DNA from: Umbilicaria muhlenbergii
Lineage: Eukaryota > Ascomycota > Lecanoromycetes > Umbilicariales > Umbilicariaceae
DNA length: 64,000 nucleotides
Assembly: GCA_000611775.1 (NCBI GenBank)
Contig: KK106981.1
Span: forward strand, 62,001-126,000
Reading direction: 5' to 3'
The notes under the pieces were generated by a model. The model ran no database searches. It was not told the DNA's origin and worked only from the letters and a program-made list of their open reading frames with translations. Below, one piece after another: positions 1 through 11,012 of this stretch. Numbering within the stretch: position 1 is the first letter of the stretch; each line of letters begins with the position of its first letter. Made by a program: the position numbers and the translations under genes.

Positions 1-285
1 GTCTCGGTCCAGACCCGGCGATTCCTGGCCTAACAATGGCAGGAGGCAATTCTAGGCTGTCGCACCCTCTCCAGTAAAGGAATTTGCAATGCTCATACCT
101 GCACAACATTGCGCGCTTGCTAGCTGAATTGTTACACTGCACTCTGCACTCTTCACAGTCCATGATTAGACATTTTCGCAGCATCATGTTTCGATAATCA
201 GCCTGTTCCTCATAGTCGCGGGGCGACGAAGGGGGCTTGTTGCTGACTCCGCCGACGGGGCATTCCGCCGCTACCACGCGTTGAA

Positions 286-3200
286 ATGTTCTCAGGATCA
301 AGCGCAAACCGGAGTCAGCGTGCCCAAGAGCTTAGAAGGTAATTGCCTGCACGGCTGTCTGTCATTACCAGCAGTAACTAACGTATACCGCCTGCCGCAG
401 GTTCTTTGCACCGTTCGATCCACTCTGTCCCCCTTCAAATGCCCCCAAGGGTGGTTTCAATGCCTCCATCCAAGACGATGGCGCACTCGCGTCACTCGCT
501 GAGACGGCTGCTTGGCGGCTTGGAGCACAACGGGCAATGGTCAGGTCAGCATAGGCAAGGTTCGAGAACTGGTCATTTGCTGAGGAAGTGGTAGCTTGGT
601 CGACCGTGATACGCAATACTTCGTAGCAGGTGCCACTCGGGGCGAGATCACTACCGACCAGAAGGGGCTGTGGTATGGACGCTCGAGTGAGCAGATGCCC
701 GGGAGCCTATGCGAGGTTGCTCTCTGGTCAATGCGAGTGCGATCCATAGCCACTTGAACTGACAATCTCAGCGCACCCTCGCCCTGGAGGATGACTCCCC
801 CGAGTATTCATGTTTCGTAATCAACGATTTGCGCTCTGACGACCGCTTCTGCCACCTACCGATTGTGGACGGCTCAATAGCAGCGTTCCGCTTCTACGCT
901 GGGACCCCTATCAGAACCGATCGAGGCGTTTGTATTGGCTCATTTGCCGTCTATGACGATGAGCCACGGCTGGATGGACTGTCGGTACAGCATCAAAAAT
1001 GTTGGTTACTGCTCGCTTTTTCTCGCGTAACTCATCACATAAACGCATAACGGGGTATAGCTAACGCAATCCATTAGTTCTTTGTCAATCGGCGTCACGC
1101 GTTATGCGGTATTTGGAAGTGCAACGAGAGGCAGCAGAGAGACGGCGCGTCGCCCTTATGAGCAAAGGCATCGCCAAGTTTCTTGAAGGGAAATCCTCAG
1201 ACCTTGACGGGAACGAATTGTACGGCGAACCCAAGAGCGTAGAAGCAACCTCAGAGAAAGCAAATGCGCAGAGCAACAGCGACTCAACACACTGGAGATC
1301 TGCGGAACGTTCGAGCATACATACGTCCGAAGCCGACCAGGCGCCGCCCTATCAACCTTCGCACCCTCAAATCACCAGCCTAGTGGAAGACACCTTCGAT
1401 CGCGCCGCAAAGATTCTTCGGGAGTCGCTCGAGATCCACACTGGTGGCGTCATATTTTTCGACACCGCTGTCGGCTTCAGCGAAGCTGGCATTACTGACG
1501 CCTACACGGACCCAAAAACGGACATCGGGGCACAGTTCAAGCATGCTTCATGTACGAACGGTCAGACTCCACAAAAGAACGGAGCCATCCACCGTCCTCA
1601 TAAAAACGCGTACCAAGGCCAGGTACGGAGCTCTGAAGATCAAGGTCAAGCGGTTGGGGCTCTAGCCACCTCTGTGGCAAAGGCTGTAAAATGGGACCCC
1701 GTGGATGGTAGAACTCTCCAATCCCTTCTCAACTCCTACCCTCGGGGAAACGTGTGGTATTACGACGAGGATGGATACTTCTCATCTCTGGAGCAGCTGG
1801 AGCAAGCAATCCCATCTCCCGCCCTAGGCCCTTCGGACTCCCAGCGCTCTACTGCAGAAGACGAAATCAGCAGGAAGAAAGCAGAAGCGCAGATGCTGTT
1901 GCAAAAGTTCAAGCATACCCGCCAGCTCATTTTCCTTCCACTGTGGGACGCCGGTGCAAGTAAGTACTGGTAAAATAATGCTATGGAAACATGAAAGTGG
2001 TAGGCTTACTTTCGCATTTAGAGCGCTGGTATGCGGGATGTTTTGTTTGGAGCCACTCCTCTGTACCGGTCTTCACCGTCGAGTCTGAGATCGCTTATCT
2101 TGCGGCTTTCACCAACTCTGTCATGGCTGAGATCAGTCGTCTCGACGCTATTAGGGCCGACCAGACAAAAGCGGATTTCATAAGCAGCATATCTCGTATG
2201 TCCTCACTACATTCACTACCCCATACTTATGGCTAACGTACAGTAGACGAATTTCGAAGCCCCTTGCATGGCATATTGGCAAGCGCAGAATTCCTGCGTG
2301 AAATAACATCAGAGGAACCTCAAGTGGAGCTGATATCTACTGTACAGCACTGTGGTCGTACTCTACTGGTTTGGGAACCCCCAGCAGCTTCCTTCGTGTT
2401 GTCTGACATGTCGGCAGGACACCATCAATCACATACTTGATTTCAGCAAGATCAATTCCTATGAGAAAGCCTCAAGTTCGGGAGACAACGATAAGAAAGG
2501 TTTGCGTGCAGCATGCTATTCTGCGTGCGTATAGCTGACATGTTCTAGGTACACTACCCAACGAACTACATGCGGTGGTCAATGTAGCTGTTCTTTGTGA
2601 GGAGGTTGTGGACGGCATGATTGCCGCGAAACGCTTCAAGGATGCAAACGTTGAGGGAGGCAACATATTCGCTCTAGCAGAGGCCACAACTCCAGGGTCT
2701 CAGTTGGCCAAGGAGTCGAGTGATGCAACCAAGGTTGTACTCGATTTCCAACATCGGGAATGGAATTTCGTCTCGCAGCCCGGTTTGTATCCGTTTTCAA
2801 GTGAATCGGGATTTCTACTAACGGCCTTTAGGGGCGCTCCGTCGAATTGTAATGAACATCTTTGGCAATGCCCAGAAGTACACCGAGAAAGGTTTTATCC
2901 GAGTCATACTGCGAGCACAAGATGCTGGTCTCCAAGAATCAGCCGAGGACTCGGCCAGAGGTACCACAATGTCGTTGGTTATTCAAGACTCTGGACGGGG
3001 GATGTCATCGGACTATCTGCAGCACAAACTCTACAGCCCTTTCGCGCAAGAAGATACTTTCGCTTCCGGCGTAGGGCTTGGTCTTTCCATTGTGTAAGCA
3101 TTCTAGCTCCTAACGCCGCCCCCTAAACATCGCGTTGAAATCTAATCACTGCGTAGACGGAGCATCGTCCAACAACTCGGCGGAACTGTCAGTATTAGCA

Positions 3201-4555
3201 GCCTATCGGGTAAGGGTACACAGGTTACAATCTGCTTGCCTCTTCAAGGCGACAGCCTTTCCAACCGTATTCAAATCAAACAAACAGACTCGGAAGAACA
3301 TCTGAGTCCGTTCGAACCGGCTGAAAATTGCCTGGAAGCACTACGGAAGGTGGCTCATGAGAAGACCATTGGTCTTCACCAACGCGAGATCTCTAAAAAT
3401 AATCGGACATCCGGAGAGAACATGGTACTTGACTACGTGGAGCTGTATCTCACCCAATGGTATGGTCTTAGAGTCATGAAATTCTCCGCTTGGAGTGAAG
3501 CACCGGAGGTGGACTTGATTGTTGCAGTTGAGGATGAGCAAGATCAGTCCTTTAATTGGTCCGATCAATCGGCGACTGGCAAACTAGCTCCGGTGCTGCT
3601 GGTCACCGACAGGTATTTCGGCCAGAAAGGAACGCGTAACTTACCTAGTGGCATCTTTGGTTATTATACCAGACCGGTTGGTCCATATAAGTTTGCGAAA
3701 TGTCTCTCAGCATGCTTCGAGAAGCTCGAGAGTTCCCACGTTGACTCAAATGGCGGCCGACACGAGGACAATGATACCAAGCAGAGCTTAGATAAAGACA
3801 GCGGACAGGACGCTGCCTTTAGCGCTCCTCTTAAGCAGCACTGCGTGTCATCTGGCGACAAGAATTCCACCAATGGGGACCATGGTTCGGGGGAACTCCA
3901 GACTCCCACAAGGCAAGCCTCACTTCCCATTAGGGGACTTCGAAACGACTCGAACAACATCGGGAGCACTCCAGGTGACGATGCTCAGGACACATCAGAT
4001 GAAAGACGGACCCCCAGTAAACCTTCTAGCCAAGCAAAATCCGCGCCAACGTCCTCAGATCTGGCCGAAACTACGGACTCCAGTCCAACCCAGCAACGCC
4101 CGATGCGAATCCTACTTGTCGAAGACAACGAAATCAACCTCCAACTCCTCCACCGCTTCCTAGCCAAGCGAACAGGCGACACCATCTCCGTAGCTCGCAA
4201 CGGCTACGAAGCCGTCGCCGCCGTGCAAGAAGCACCAGCTCCATTCGACGTAATATTCATGGACATCTCGATGCCGGGCATCGACGGCTTTGAAGCCACG
4301 CGGCAGATACGCCGATACGAGGGAGAAACGCGGGCGCGGGCGCGCGTGGGGTCTCCATCAGAACCTGGGACGCAGTTGGTGCCGGAGCGGAACCAACAGC
4401 GGGCGTACATAGTGGCGTTGACAGGGCTTGGGGCAGGGCGTGATCGGGACGAGGCGTCCAAGAGCGGGTTTGATGAGTTCTTGACGAAACCGATTCCGTT
4501 CCAGAAGGTGGGGAGGATGCTCAATGAGCGGAGTCGTTACTTGGAGAGGCCTTGA
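286..4555 (+). CDS. Hybrid sensor histidine kinase (GAF-GAF-HisKA-HATPase-REC)
   Basis: Two-component phosphorelay sensor that autophosphorylates on His and passes phosphate to its own receiver Asp. My model has 11 exons: 286-338, 401-544, 595-715, 772-1000, 1078-1959, 2022-2195, 2247-2368, 2418-2499, 2549-2782, 2832-3093, 3157-4555. They keep phase and give 1233 aa. An N-terminal GAF domain (about residues 40-190, with LVDRDTQYFVAGAT) precedes a second GAF-like region. The H-box HEFRSPLHGILASAEF has phospho-acceptor His at about 535, and its codon is split by the intron 2196-2246. ATPase boxes are NIFGNAQKYTEKG, DSGRGMS and GVGLGLSIV. A linker of about 250 residues leads to the receiver (VEDNEINLQLL, FMDISMPGIDGFEA with Asp about 1137, and KPIPF). 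No membrane segment is seen, so it is probably cytosolic. The start at 286 is chosen because exon 1 splices in frame into the conserved FFAPFDP stretch. The signal sensed cannot be read from the sequence. Confidence 0.9.
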
Positions 4556-5025
4556 GCCTTATACGTGGATTGGTTGCTTTGAGCCTTGTAACATGGGGGT
4601 TTGGTTACCGTGGAAGCGGTTTATTATACCACGTCTTTACGTCGTTGACGCTACTCGTACACTCCCACGAGCCGTTTCGGCTGGAGCCAGCACACTGCAG
4701 TTCAGGATTTAGGTGGGAGCAGGTGACCGGTGGACCGGATCATTGTGATACTGGGTTCAGCCGAGGCCTGGTAGTGCCGAAGTATTGCACACGAGTCATC
4801 AAGCATTTGATGAATACAAGCTTTGCCAAGCAGACGAAGCTTCCATTTCTAATGAAGTGGCTTTCAGATGCAAGGTCGAATCCTATTTAGTATATCTCAA
4901 TGTATTCTTATACCGGTGATGCTCTCCTCTCAATTGACGGTTGTGGCTCTCGACGGTGCTAGGCCTGGACTGAGGTGGTAGTAATTGCCACTGCGTTAAT
5001 TGGTCAGATATGTCGGCCACGGGAT
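4556..5025. other. Intergenic, no gene seen
   Basis: This is the 3' flank of the histidine kinase gene. The short open frames here have no recognisable domain. It runs up to the target duplication of the inverted-repeat element. Confidence 0.5.
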
Positions 5026-5091
5026 GAGAACAGGCCGGCTTGTCTCGGGTCACCTTTCGCCACCTACCGAGACTAACCAAATTTGTGATCG

Positions 5092-5159
5092 GTGAGGGCC
5101 TTGCAAGGACCTCACGCCCACTAAATTTTGGTGTACGGGGGTCCTTGCAAGGCCCTCAC
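5092..5159. repeat. Internal 20-bp inverted repeat (hairpin) in the miniature element
   Basis: GTGAGGGCCTTGCAAGGACC at 5092-5111 is matched by its exact reverse complement at 5140-5159, with a 28-base loop. Each arm itself contains the palindrome CCTTGCAAGG, so the stretch could form a stable cruciform or RNA hairpin. Confidence 0.85.
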
Positions 5160-5361
5160 TTATACCCGATTTAGTCAAGCTGCGGAAAAGTGGAATTTTC
5201 GGGCGGTTTCAGGGGTAGAAAAGCAGGCATATGAGTATTGCGGGGAAATTGGGATTTTTCGTATAGAAGTCAGGGGCCTCCATTGGACTCTTCTACTATT
5301 ACTTAGATAGAAATTACACTTGTTTTACATACAAATATCATCGCCGCCATGTCTGCTCCTG

Positions 5362-5445
5362 CCTAGCGAAGTCTAAGTTTTCGCTAGTAATTTAGAATGT
5401 AAGCGGGCTGGCTCACCCTGGCATGGAGGCGCCAGCTAACCGAAA
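5362..5445. repeat. Dispersed repeat, copy 1 (inside the miniature element)
   Basis: The segment containing GCGGGCTGGCTCA and GGCGCCAGCTA is repeated in diverged form at 25888-25965. It lies in the right half of the inverted-repeat element, so the second copy is probably a relic of the same family. Confidence 0.6.
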
Positions 5446-5500
5446 CCACTTTAGTTTCGGTAGGTGGCGAAAGGTGTCCCGAGACAAGCCGAGAACAGGC

Positions 5501-6726
5501 TATTGGTGGAGTCGGCTGGGAGGTTTGAGACGAAACTTTCAAGGATTGTAGACGGGATGATTCTCCCCACTACGTATCTGCCCTTTATACACATGCTATT
5601 TCTGTGACCATATCTATATACCTTCCAGGTTATTATATAACCGATGCATGATTAATGCGAACCAGATCAACCTCATCGCGGGTAGCAAGATCAAAAGGGG
5701 GGGTTTTAAGAAAAGACTTGTGCTTTATCGAATTAGGATGCTGAGAGTGCACGCCTAGACAGACACTAATGATGGACTTAGCATTCAAATTTGAGGCACC
5801 AGGTTTAACATACGGAGTAGATCAGATTCATTCTGCACATGCTGTTCCCGAATGCCTGGGTACGTCATAGTACGAGGTACCGTACCTTACATAATTACCT
5901 CATCTAGCTAGGTGAGAGGGGGCGTGCGCCAAGGACTCAGGGACCAGAACGTGGAATTGATCCAATCGTGCAGCGTGCGTCCCTGCCACGAGGAGCTAAG
6001 CCTTGATAAGCTTGAGCGCCCGTACCTCGATGCCGAAGCGGAAGCTAACTGTACGACATCTCGGTTTCGGATCCCAACATCGTTGGGCTTCCGTCCACTA
6101 TCTGTCCATCATATACGATGCGTTCGAGCTCTGACAAATGTCATCTACGTCTCTCAGACCTGCATTGCCAGTCTATTCAATTTCAAGCATTAGAAGCTCA
6201 AGCTATGTCCGATCACTTTATCAACCCATTGTTAGTGCCAACCGCATACGGACTTCTAAGCAGGGATGAGACTTTCCTGAAGAACTAAAAGTTCATAGCG
6301 GACGAACGTGCGGGATGTCATCGATCACGTCCACCCCGGCAATTTCCCGTCTTGGCCGGGAACGGACCGTCTGTTGATATGGGCTTGGCCCTTCCACCAA
6401 ATGGTCTGAAGCTGGCTTGGGGTCCGCGTGTGGTGATCCCCTTGGATTTCCAACGAGGCGTATGAGGGAGTCGATTCCAGATCGTAGATGATGGCCTTGT
6501 CAGGGTCCTCCAGTGGGCCTCAGATCACTATGCATCAGCTGTAGCAGTCCAGAACTGCTGGTCTGTGTAATTCTCCGATGATGGCGTTACGCAGGCATGT
6601 ATATAAATTTCACGTCTCAACTTCTTCCGGTGAAATATCGTTCCTTTTCTCCCTGCAGAGACTGTATACTTCTCCACAGCACCGGCGTGCCTTTCTTACC
6701 TATTTGGTCACCTTCAATCCTTCACG
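5501..6726. other. Long 5' intergenic region of the Ser/Thr-rich gene
   Basis: No gene was recognised. The region is partly AT-rich and includes a GGTACCGTACCTTAC motif near 5874. A TATA-like stretch (GTATATAAATT, about 6598-6608) lies some 120 bases before the ATG at 6727 and may be the core promoter of the secreted protein gene. Confidence 0.4.
6598..6608 (+). promoter_or_regulatory. Possible TATA box of the Ser/Thr-rich protein gene
   Basis: GTATATAAATT stands about 120 bases upstream of the ATG at 6727. The position suits a fungal TATA element, but no transcription start is known. Confidence 0.35.
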
Positions 6727-9306
6727 ATGAAAATGGCTCATTCCTTCTTTGTTGTCAGTCTGGCAGCAGCCATCGTCTACGCGGGACTCGCATTCGCTGC
6801 GTCGGAACCAGCATGCTCGAGTGGCATTTACCAGAATCTGCTTCCTCTTTCTACTTATGCTCCCGCTCAATCATATTGTTCACAGCACTTCCCCAAGCCT
6901 ACTGCAACTGCTTATGTTACTGGTGGAGTCGCGGTAAACGCACGCGACTATAACTATTTCCCATTCTTCACCTTCCCAGGTTTTCTGCAGGGCTCTACCT
7001 CCACTTCTAGATCATCTTCTACCTCTACGCTATCATCAACGATCAGAACATCGTCCACTCCAGTGTCGTCGTCGAGTACCAGGTCATCAAGCTCCTCAAC
7101 GACGTCTTCAACTTCGTCCATGATATCGTCGACTCTCAGGACCACGTCAACTTCGACACCATTAACGACGTTCAGGACATCATCTATGTCAATGTCCTCA
7201 TCCAGCTTCAGGGCATCATCCACCGCTTCAGTAGACTTCATGGATTTTACGTGGTCAGGCCTTCTGTCAGAAGGAAACTCTTTTCTCAGCACCTTTTGTG
7301 CATGTATTGGGACGGCACCGACGTCTACTGTGAGTACCCGATCCACCGTTTAGATTAAAAAATCCTCTGACATTGTCATAAAGGTCACAGTAAGGGCCAG
7401 CACCTCTACAACGCTCAGGGTGTCCAGCTCAGCTACTCCTTCAAGCTCCGCCACTCCCTCGAGCTCCACTACCTCTAGGGTGTCAAGCTCAGCTACTACT
7501 TCAACTTCGAGGGCTTCCTCATCAACTTCGTCTATACTCTCTTCTAGTTCAACAAGCCCTAGACCTTTTAGCTCAACCAGTCTTTTTTCCAGCTTGACAA
7601 CTTTATCCAGCCTGACGACGCATTCCACCACGATGACCTCTTCATCCAGTTCAAGTTCTCCTTCTATCAGCTTGTCTAAGCCGTCGACTGTGATCACTCT
7701 ATCATCCAGTTCTACCGCTCTCATCTCCGTTCCGACTGCCCCATCGTCGAGTTCATCGACTGCTTCCACCGCGACTCCTTCCTCTAGTGCCACTTCCTCA
7801 TCCAGTGAAACCTCGTCGTCGAGTGCCACTCCCTCGTCTACTGGAGCTTCCTCATCGAGTTTGCTGGCTCCTTCATTCATCTCGGGACCTTCATCCAGTG
7901 CCGCCCTTTCATTCGTTTCGACTACCTCTTTGTCCACTTCGACTAGTGCTTCCAGCTCAGACACTCCTTCCAGCTCAACCACTTCGACTACCAGCTTGGT
8001 GGCAGTTGTTTCTTCGAGCTCCACTATCTCTGTGGCTGCGGTTTCTTCGTCTTCTTCTTCCGCTTCGACTACCTTAGGCGACAGCTCCTTCTCTTCTTCC
8101 GCTGCTGCTACTGATAGTTTGACGACTTCTATACTCAGCATGAGTTCATCCTCCGCTGCTGATTCCCCTGCTTCGTCCACTTCAACAACCCTCGGCGACA
8201 GCCCGGCTTCTACTTCTTCCGCTGCTGCTCCTGACAGGGTAACAACCTCCGATGTCAGCACGACATCTTCCCTTGCTGATTCTACTTCTTCGTCCATTTC
8301 GACTACCATTGGTGTCAGCTTGACATCTTCTACTTCTGCCGCTGCTCCTGAAAGCTCAACAACCTCTGGTTTCAGCACGACTTCTTCTTCGTCCACTTCA
8401 ACTATCATCAGCGACAGCCTGACTTCTTCTTCTTCTGCTACTGACTCTCCTCTGTCCACTTCAACAACAGGCGTCAGTGATCGTTCGACATCGTCTTCTG
8501 CTGCTGTTTCTGAAATCTCGACAACCTCTGGTATGAGCATGACTCCTTCCTCCGCTGCTGACACTTCTTCTCCGTCCCCTTCAACAACCATTGAAATGAG
8601 CTCGACTTCTTCTGCTGTTGATATCATGTCATCTTCCTTCACCACAATGGAATCAGCCTCCAGCTCAACCCCTTCTGCTGCAGCATCTTCAGTTGCAACA
8701 AGCTCTGATTACAGCACCACTCCTGACGCTTCACCTTCTTCCACTTCGACAGCTTCATATCCCAGCTCAACCACTTCCGATTCTGTTTCATCCGTTCCGG
8801 CAACTTTCATCTCGAGCTCGACCTCTTCCTCGGTCACTGCTTCGTCTAATACAACACCCATCACTGCCAGCCCAACAGCCTCACCATCCAGTACACTTAC
8901 CAGCTCCACCAGCACCCACTGCTACACCTCGACCACCATCCCCCGCCCCACGTGCCAAGTCACGTACGGCGCCGATGGCTCCTCATGGGAGAATTACTAT
9001 GCCGGCCAAGGCGTGACGGAAAACACCAGCAACCCAGGCAACTACGGCAACCCGAGTTCATATGAGACGCGATACGCCGACTTCCCCGGTAACCTGACCG
9101 CGTGCGAAGCGATCCAAGAGTGCACGAATGCATCAGATGCAGATGTCGACATCGAGCTCTCGTACTCGTTCGATGTGCATTACTTTGAGTCACGGGATGT
9201 TTGGGAGTGCGCACGGTATTTTGACCAGAACAGCGATGCGGGGTACTTCAATGTTGATGATTGTGATGTGAGAGAGGTATATGGGTATACAATAAATGAG
9301 CAATAA
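6727..9306 (+). CDS. Secreted Ser/Thr-rich mucin-like protein with Cys-containing C-terminal domain
   Basis: The model has two exons, 6727-7329 and 7384-9306, with an in-phase intron that starts GTGAGT and ends AAAG. It encodes 841 aa. Residues 1-25 form a signal peptide (charged start, then VVSLAAAIVYAGLAFAA). A short N-terminal part with two Cys follows. Then come about 560 residues of almost pure Ser/Thr, often in SSST/TSSS runs, the classic O-mannosylated stalk of fungal wall or adhesin-like proteins. The last 130 residues (from about HCYTSTTIPRPTCQ) are non-repetitive, acidic and contain six Cys with two N-glycosylation sequons. There is no hydrophobic GPI signal at the C-terminus, so it is probably secreted or wall-associated without an anchor. 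Function is unknown; a surface or adhesion role is inferred from composition only. Confidence 0.8.
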
Positions 9307-10266
9307 ATGGATGAAAGTGAAGGCAGGTGAGGGTTTTGAGGAGGGTGTAATGAGAGAGACAGAAGGGCTGATGTGGATCTCCAACTTTATCTCATATCTG
9401 CAAAAATTTCTTTACTCCATATACGAAAACGTGTATAATATCATCAAAATGTTTATAGCAAATAGAGCCACAGACTCAGATAGCCGAGCCTCTTCGTAGT
9501 TGAAATTAAGAGGAACCGATGACCTGAAAACATTTGGCAGAGTTTCGCTTCAGTCAGTTGGAAAGCTGCAGTTCCAAAACACTTCCAGCGTCTCAAAACT
9601 CAGCGTTCAGTTTGGGAACCCGTTCAGACAGACCGCATCTCAATTCACATAGACCCCATATCGATCCACATCGACACTGACCAGACCGCTAGCTGCCCAA
9701 GGTTTCGTCACACAGTCATACTTCCAGGGTTCCGGCTGCGCCACGACCTCCCCCGAGGAATACATAGTCATATATTCGAGGCCGAGACATGCCCACAAAT
9801 ACCCGAAATCTACATTTTTGTACGCACTCGTTGCCTCGAGGCTGACCCTGGTGGCAATACAAATACACACATAAACCACCACTTCTCCACAAAGATCTCT
9901 CACATCTCATATCCGCCTCGCCGTGCGTCGCTGCCTCAGTTCTCCAACTACAATAGCCGCCGACTGGCTCTCTGCTGCAGCAGTCAACGAGCCCGAGTTC
10001 TCCTCCTCTCCTTCCTCTCCTCTCCTCTTTCTTCCGTCAATCAACCCACCCCTCAGAAAAGACCGGAGGAGCTTCAGTCTTTAAAGTGCTGCATATGTTA
10101 CTACAATTCACATTGTCAAGTAGACTCAGAAGACATGATTTCCTCATGTGTATGCGCAGAAATCCGAACAGGAAGCAATAGTGATGCAGCCGACTCAATT
10201 GAGCTAGTGCAAGGGTCCGAGTCGATGCGAATAGATAGAGGGAATGTGAATCTGTATAAGGTGTAT
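9307..10266. other. Intergenic, no gene seen
   Basis: This separates the Ser/Thr-rich gene from the repeats before the ankyrin gene. I see only short frames without domains. There is a pyrimidine-rich tract around 10000-10030. Confidence 0.45.
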
Positions 10267-10368
10267 CATATTGATGCATGCCTTAATGAATAATATCTGC
10301 TCTGCCCAGTGGGTTTCGGACTCCACCCGTATATGTACACCACCTTTTGTAGCAATGGAACTTGAGTC
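10267..10368 (+). repeat. Degenerate LTR fragment related to the TRIM LTRs
   Basis: The stretch with CACCACCTTTTGTAGCAATGG and AGTCAACA resembles the 110 bp LTRs at 39231 and 39656 (CACCACTTTTCGTAGCAATC...). It has clear substitutions and a missing stretch before the CAACA end. No target duplication is visible. It is called a decayed solo LTR by similarity only. Confidence 0.5.
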
Positions 10369-10600
10369 AACAGGTCAATGCTTATTCGATAAGGAGGATG
10401 AGGTGTATACCGCGTAAACACTAATGGATCAATATTCTACCCCTGCTTCTTCCAACATGAATCGTCTACTCTAAGTAGACAGCGACAACAGTTAGTTAGA
10501 TTAAGATCAGGGAGTGAGCGCAGTGAGCGGGATTATAATAAAGGGTGAGCGCAGGGAGCGATGAAGTAAAATATTATGGTTAAGGGTCTCAGGTTGGGTG

Positions 10601-10909
10601 TGTTGAATAGAACGATTATTTAGAGGCTAAAAATAAATGTATTATTGCTAGCTAAATATCGTTCCAAATTGAATAAATGAACGCCAGGAAAGAAGCAGAA
10701 ATCAAGGCCATAGAGGTGTTAGTACACACATTTTGAAGCTTGTTCACTAAACCTATTCATGACGTTCCTACTCATGACGTGACTGCTTTTGTCGCTGAAC
10801 CCCTACGCATTTAGGAGCATCTCTTTTCACAGACAAAATCTGGATATGAACGCTGGATTCTCCCTCTCTTCTCTCCTGCACCATTTTTATGAATTTGTTG
10901 CCGTCAACA
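10601..10909 (+). repeat. Diverged LTR-like copy (family 3), left of the ankyrin gene
   Basis: It begins TGTTGAATAGAACGA and ends GTCAACA. The first 200 bases align with the copy at 13452-13706, sharing AATAAATGTATT, CTAAATATCG, AAATGAACG, GAAGAAAGCAGAAA-like and CATGACGTGACTGCTT blocks. No matching 5 bp flanks are seen, so this copy is older or rearranged. Confidence 0.6.
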
Positions 10910-11012
10910 CATTCACTCTTCTTCTCTCCCACAATCACTCCCTAAAGCACATGCCCTAAAATCTGAACAAGGTAGCTCAATGCCTGTAATGCGCCACCAG
11001 GGCGTTCCCCCC

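Larger units (their letters stand above)
5036..5491. mobile_element. Miniature inverted-repeat element, MULE-like (non-autonomous)
   Basis: The ends are inverted repeats of about 35 bp: 5036-5070 begins CGGCTTGTCTCGGG, and 5457-5491 is its reverse complement with one mismatch seen. The element is directly flanked by AGAACAGGC at 5027-5035 and 5492-5500. That makes a 9 bp target duplication, or 10 bp if the ambiguous G is counted. A duplication of this length with long terminal repeats is the known signature of Mutator-like elements. At 456 bp it has no transposase frame, so it would need an enzyme from elsewhere. It also holds an internal 20 bp inverted repeat at 5092-5111 and 5140-5159. The MULE assignment is inferred from repeat architecture alone. 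Confidence 0.8.

Noticed and set aside
7350-8645. 431-codon leftward frame opposite the Ser/Thr-rich gene
   Set aside because: It is the complement of TCN/ACN codons (runs of Glu, Val, Asp) with no domain; a composition shadow of the rightward gene.
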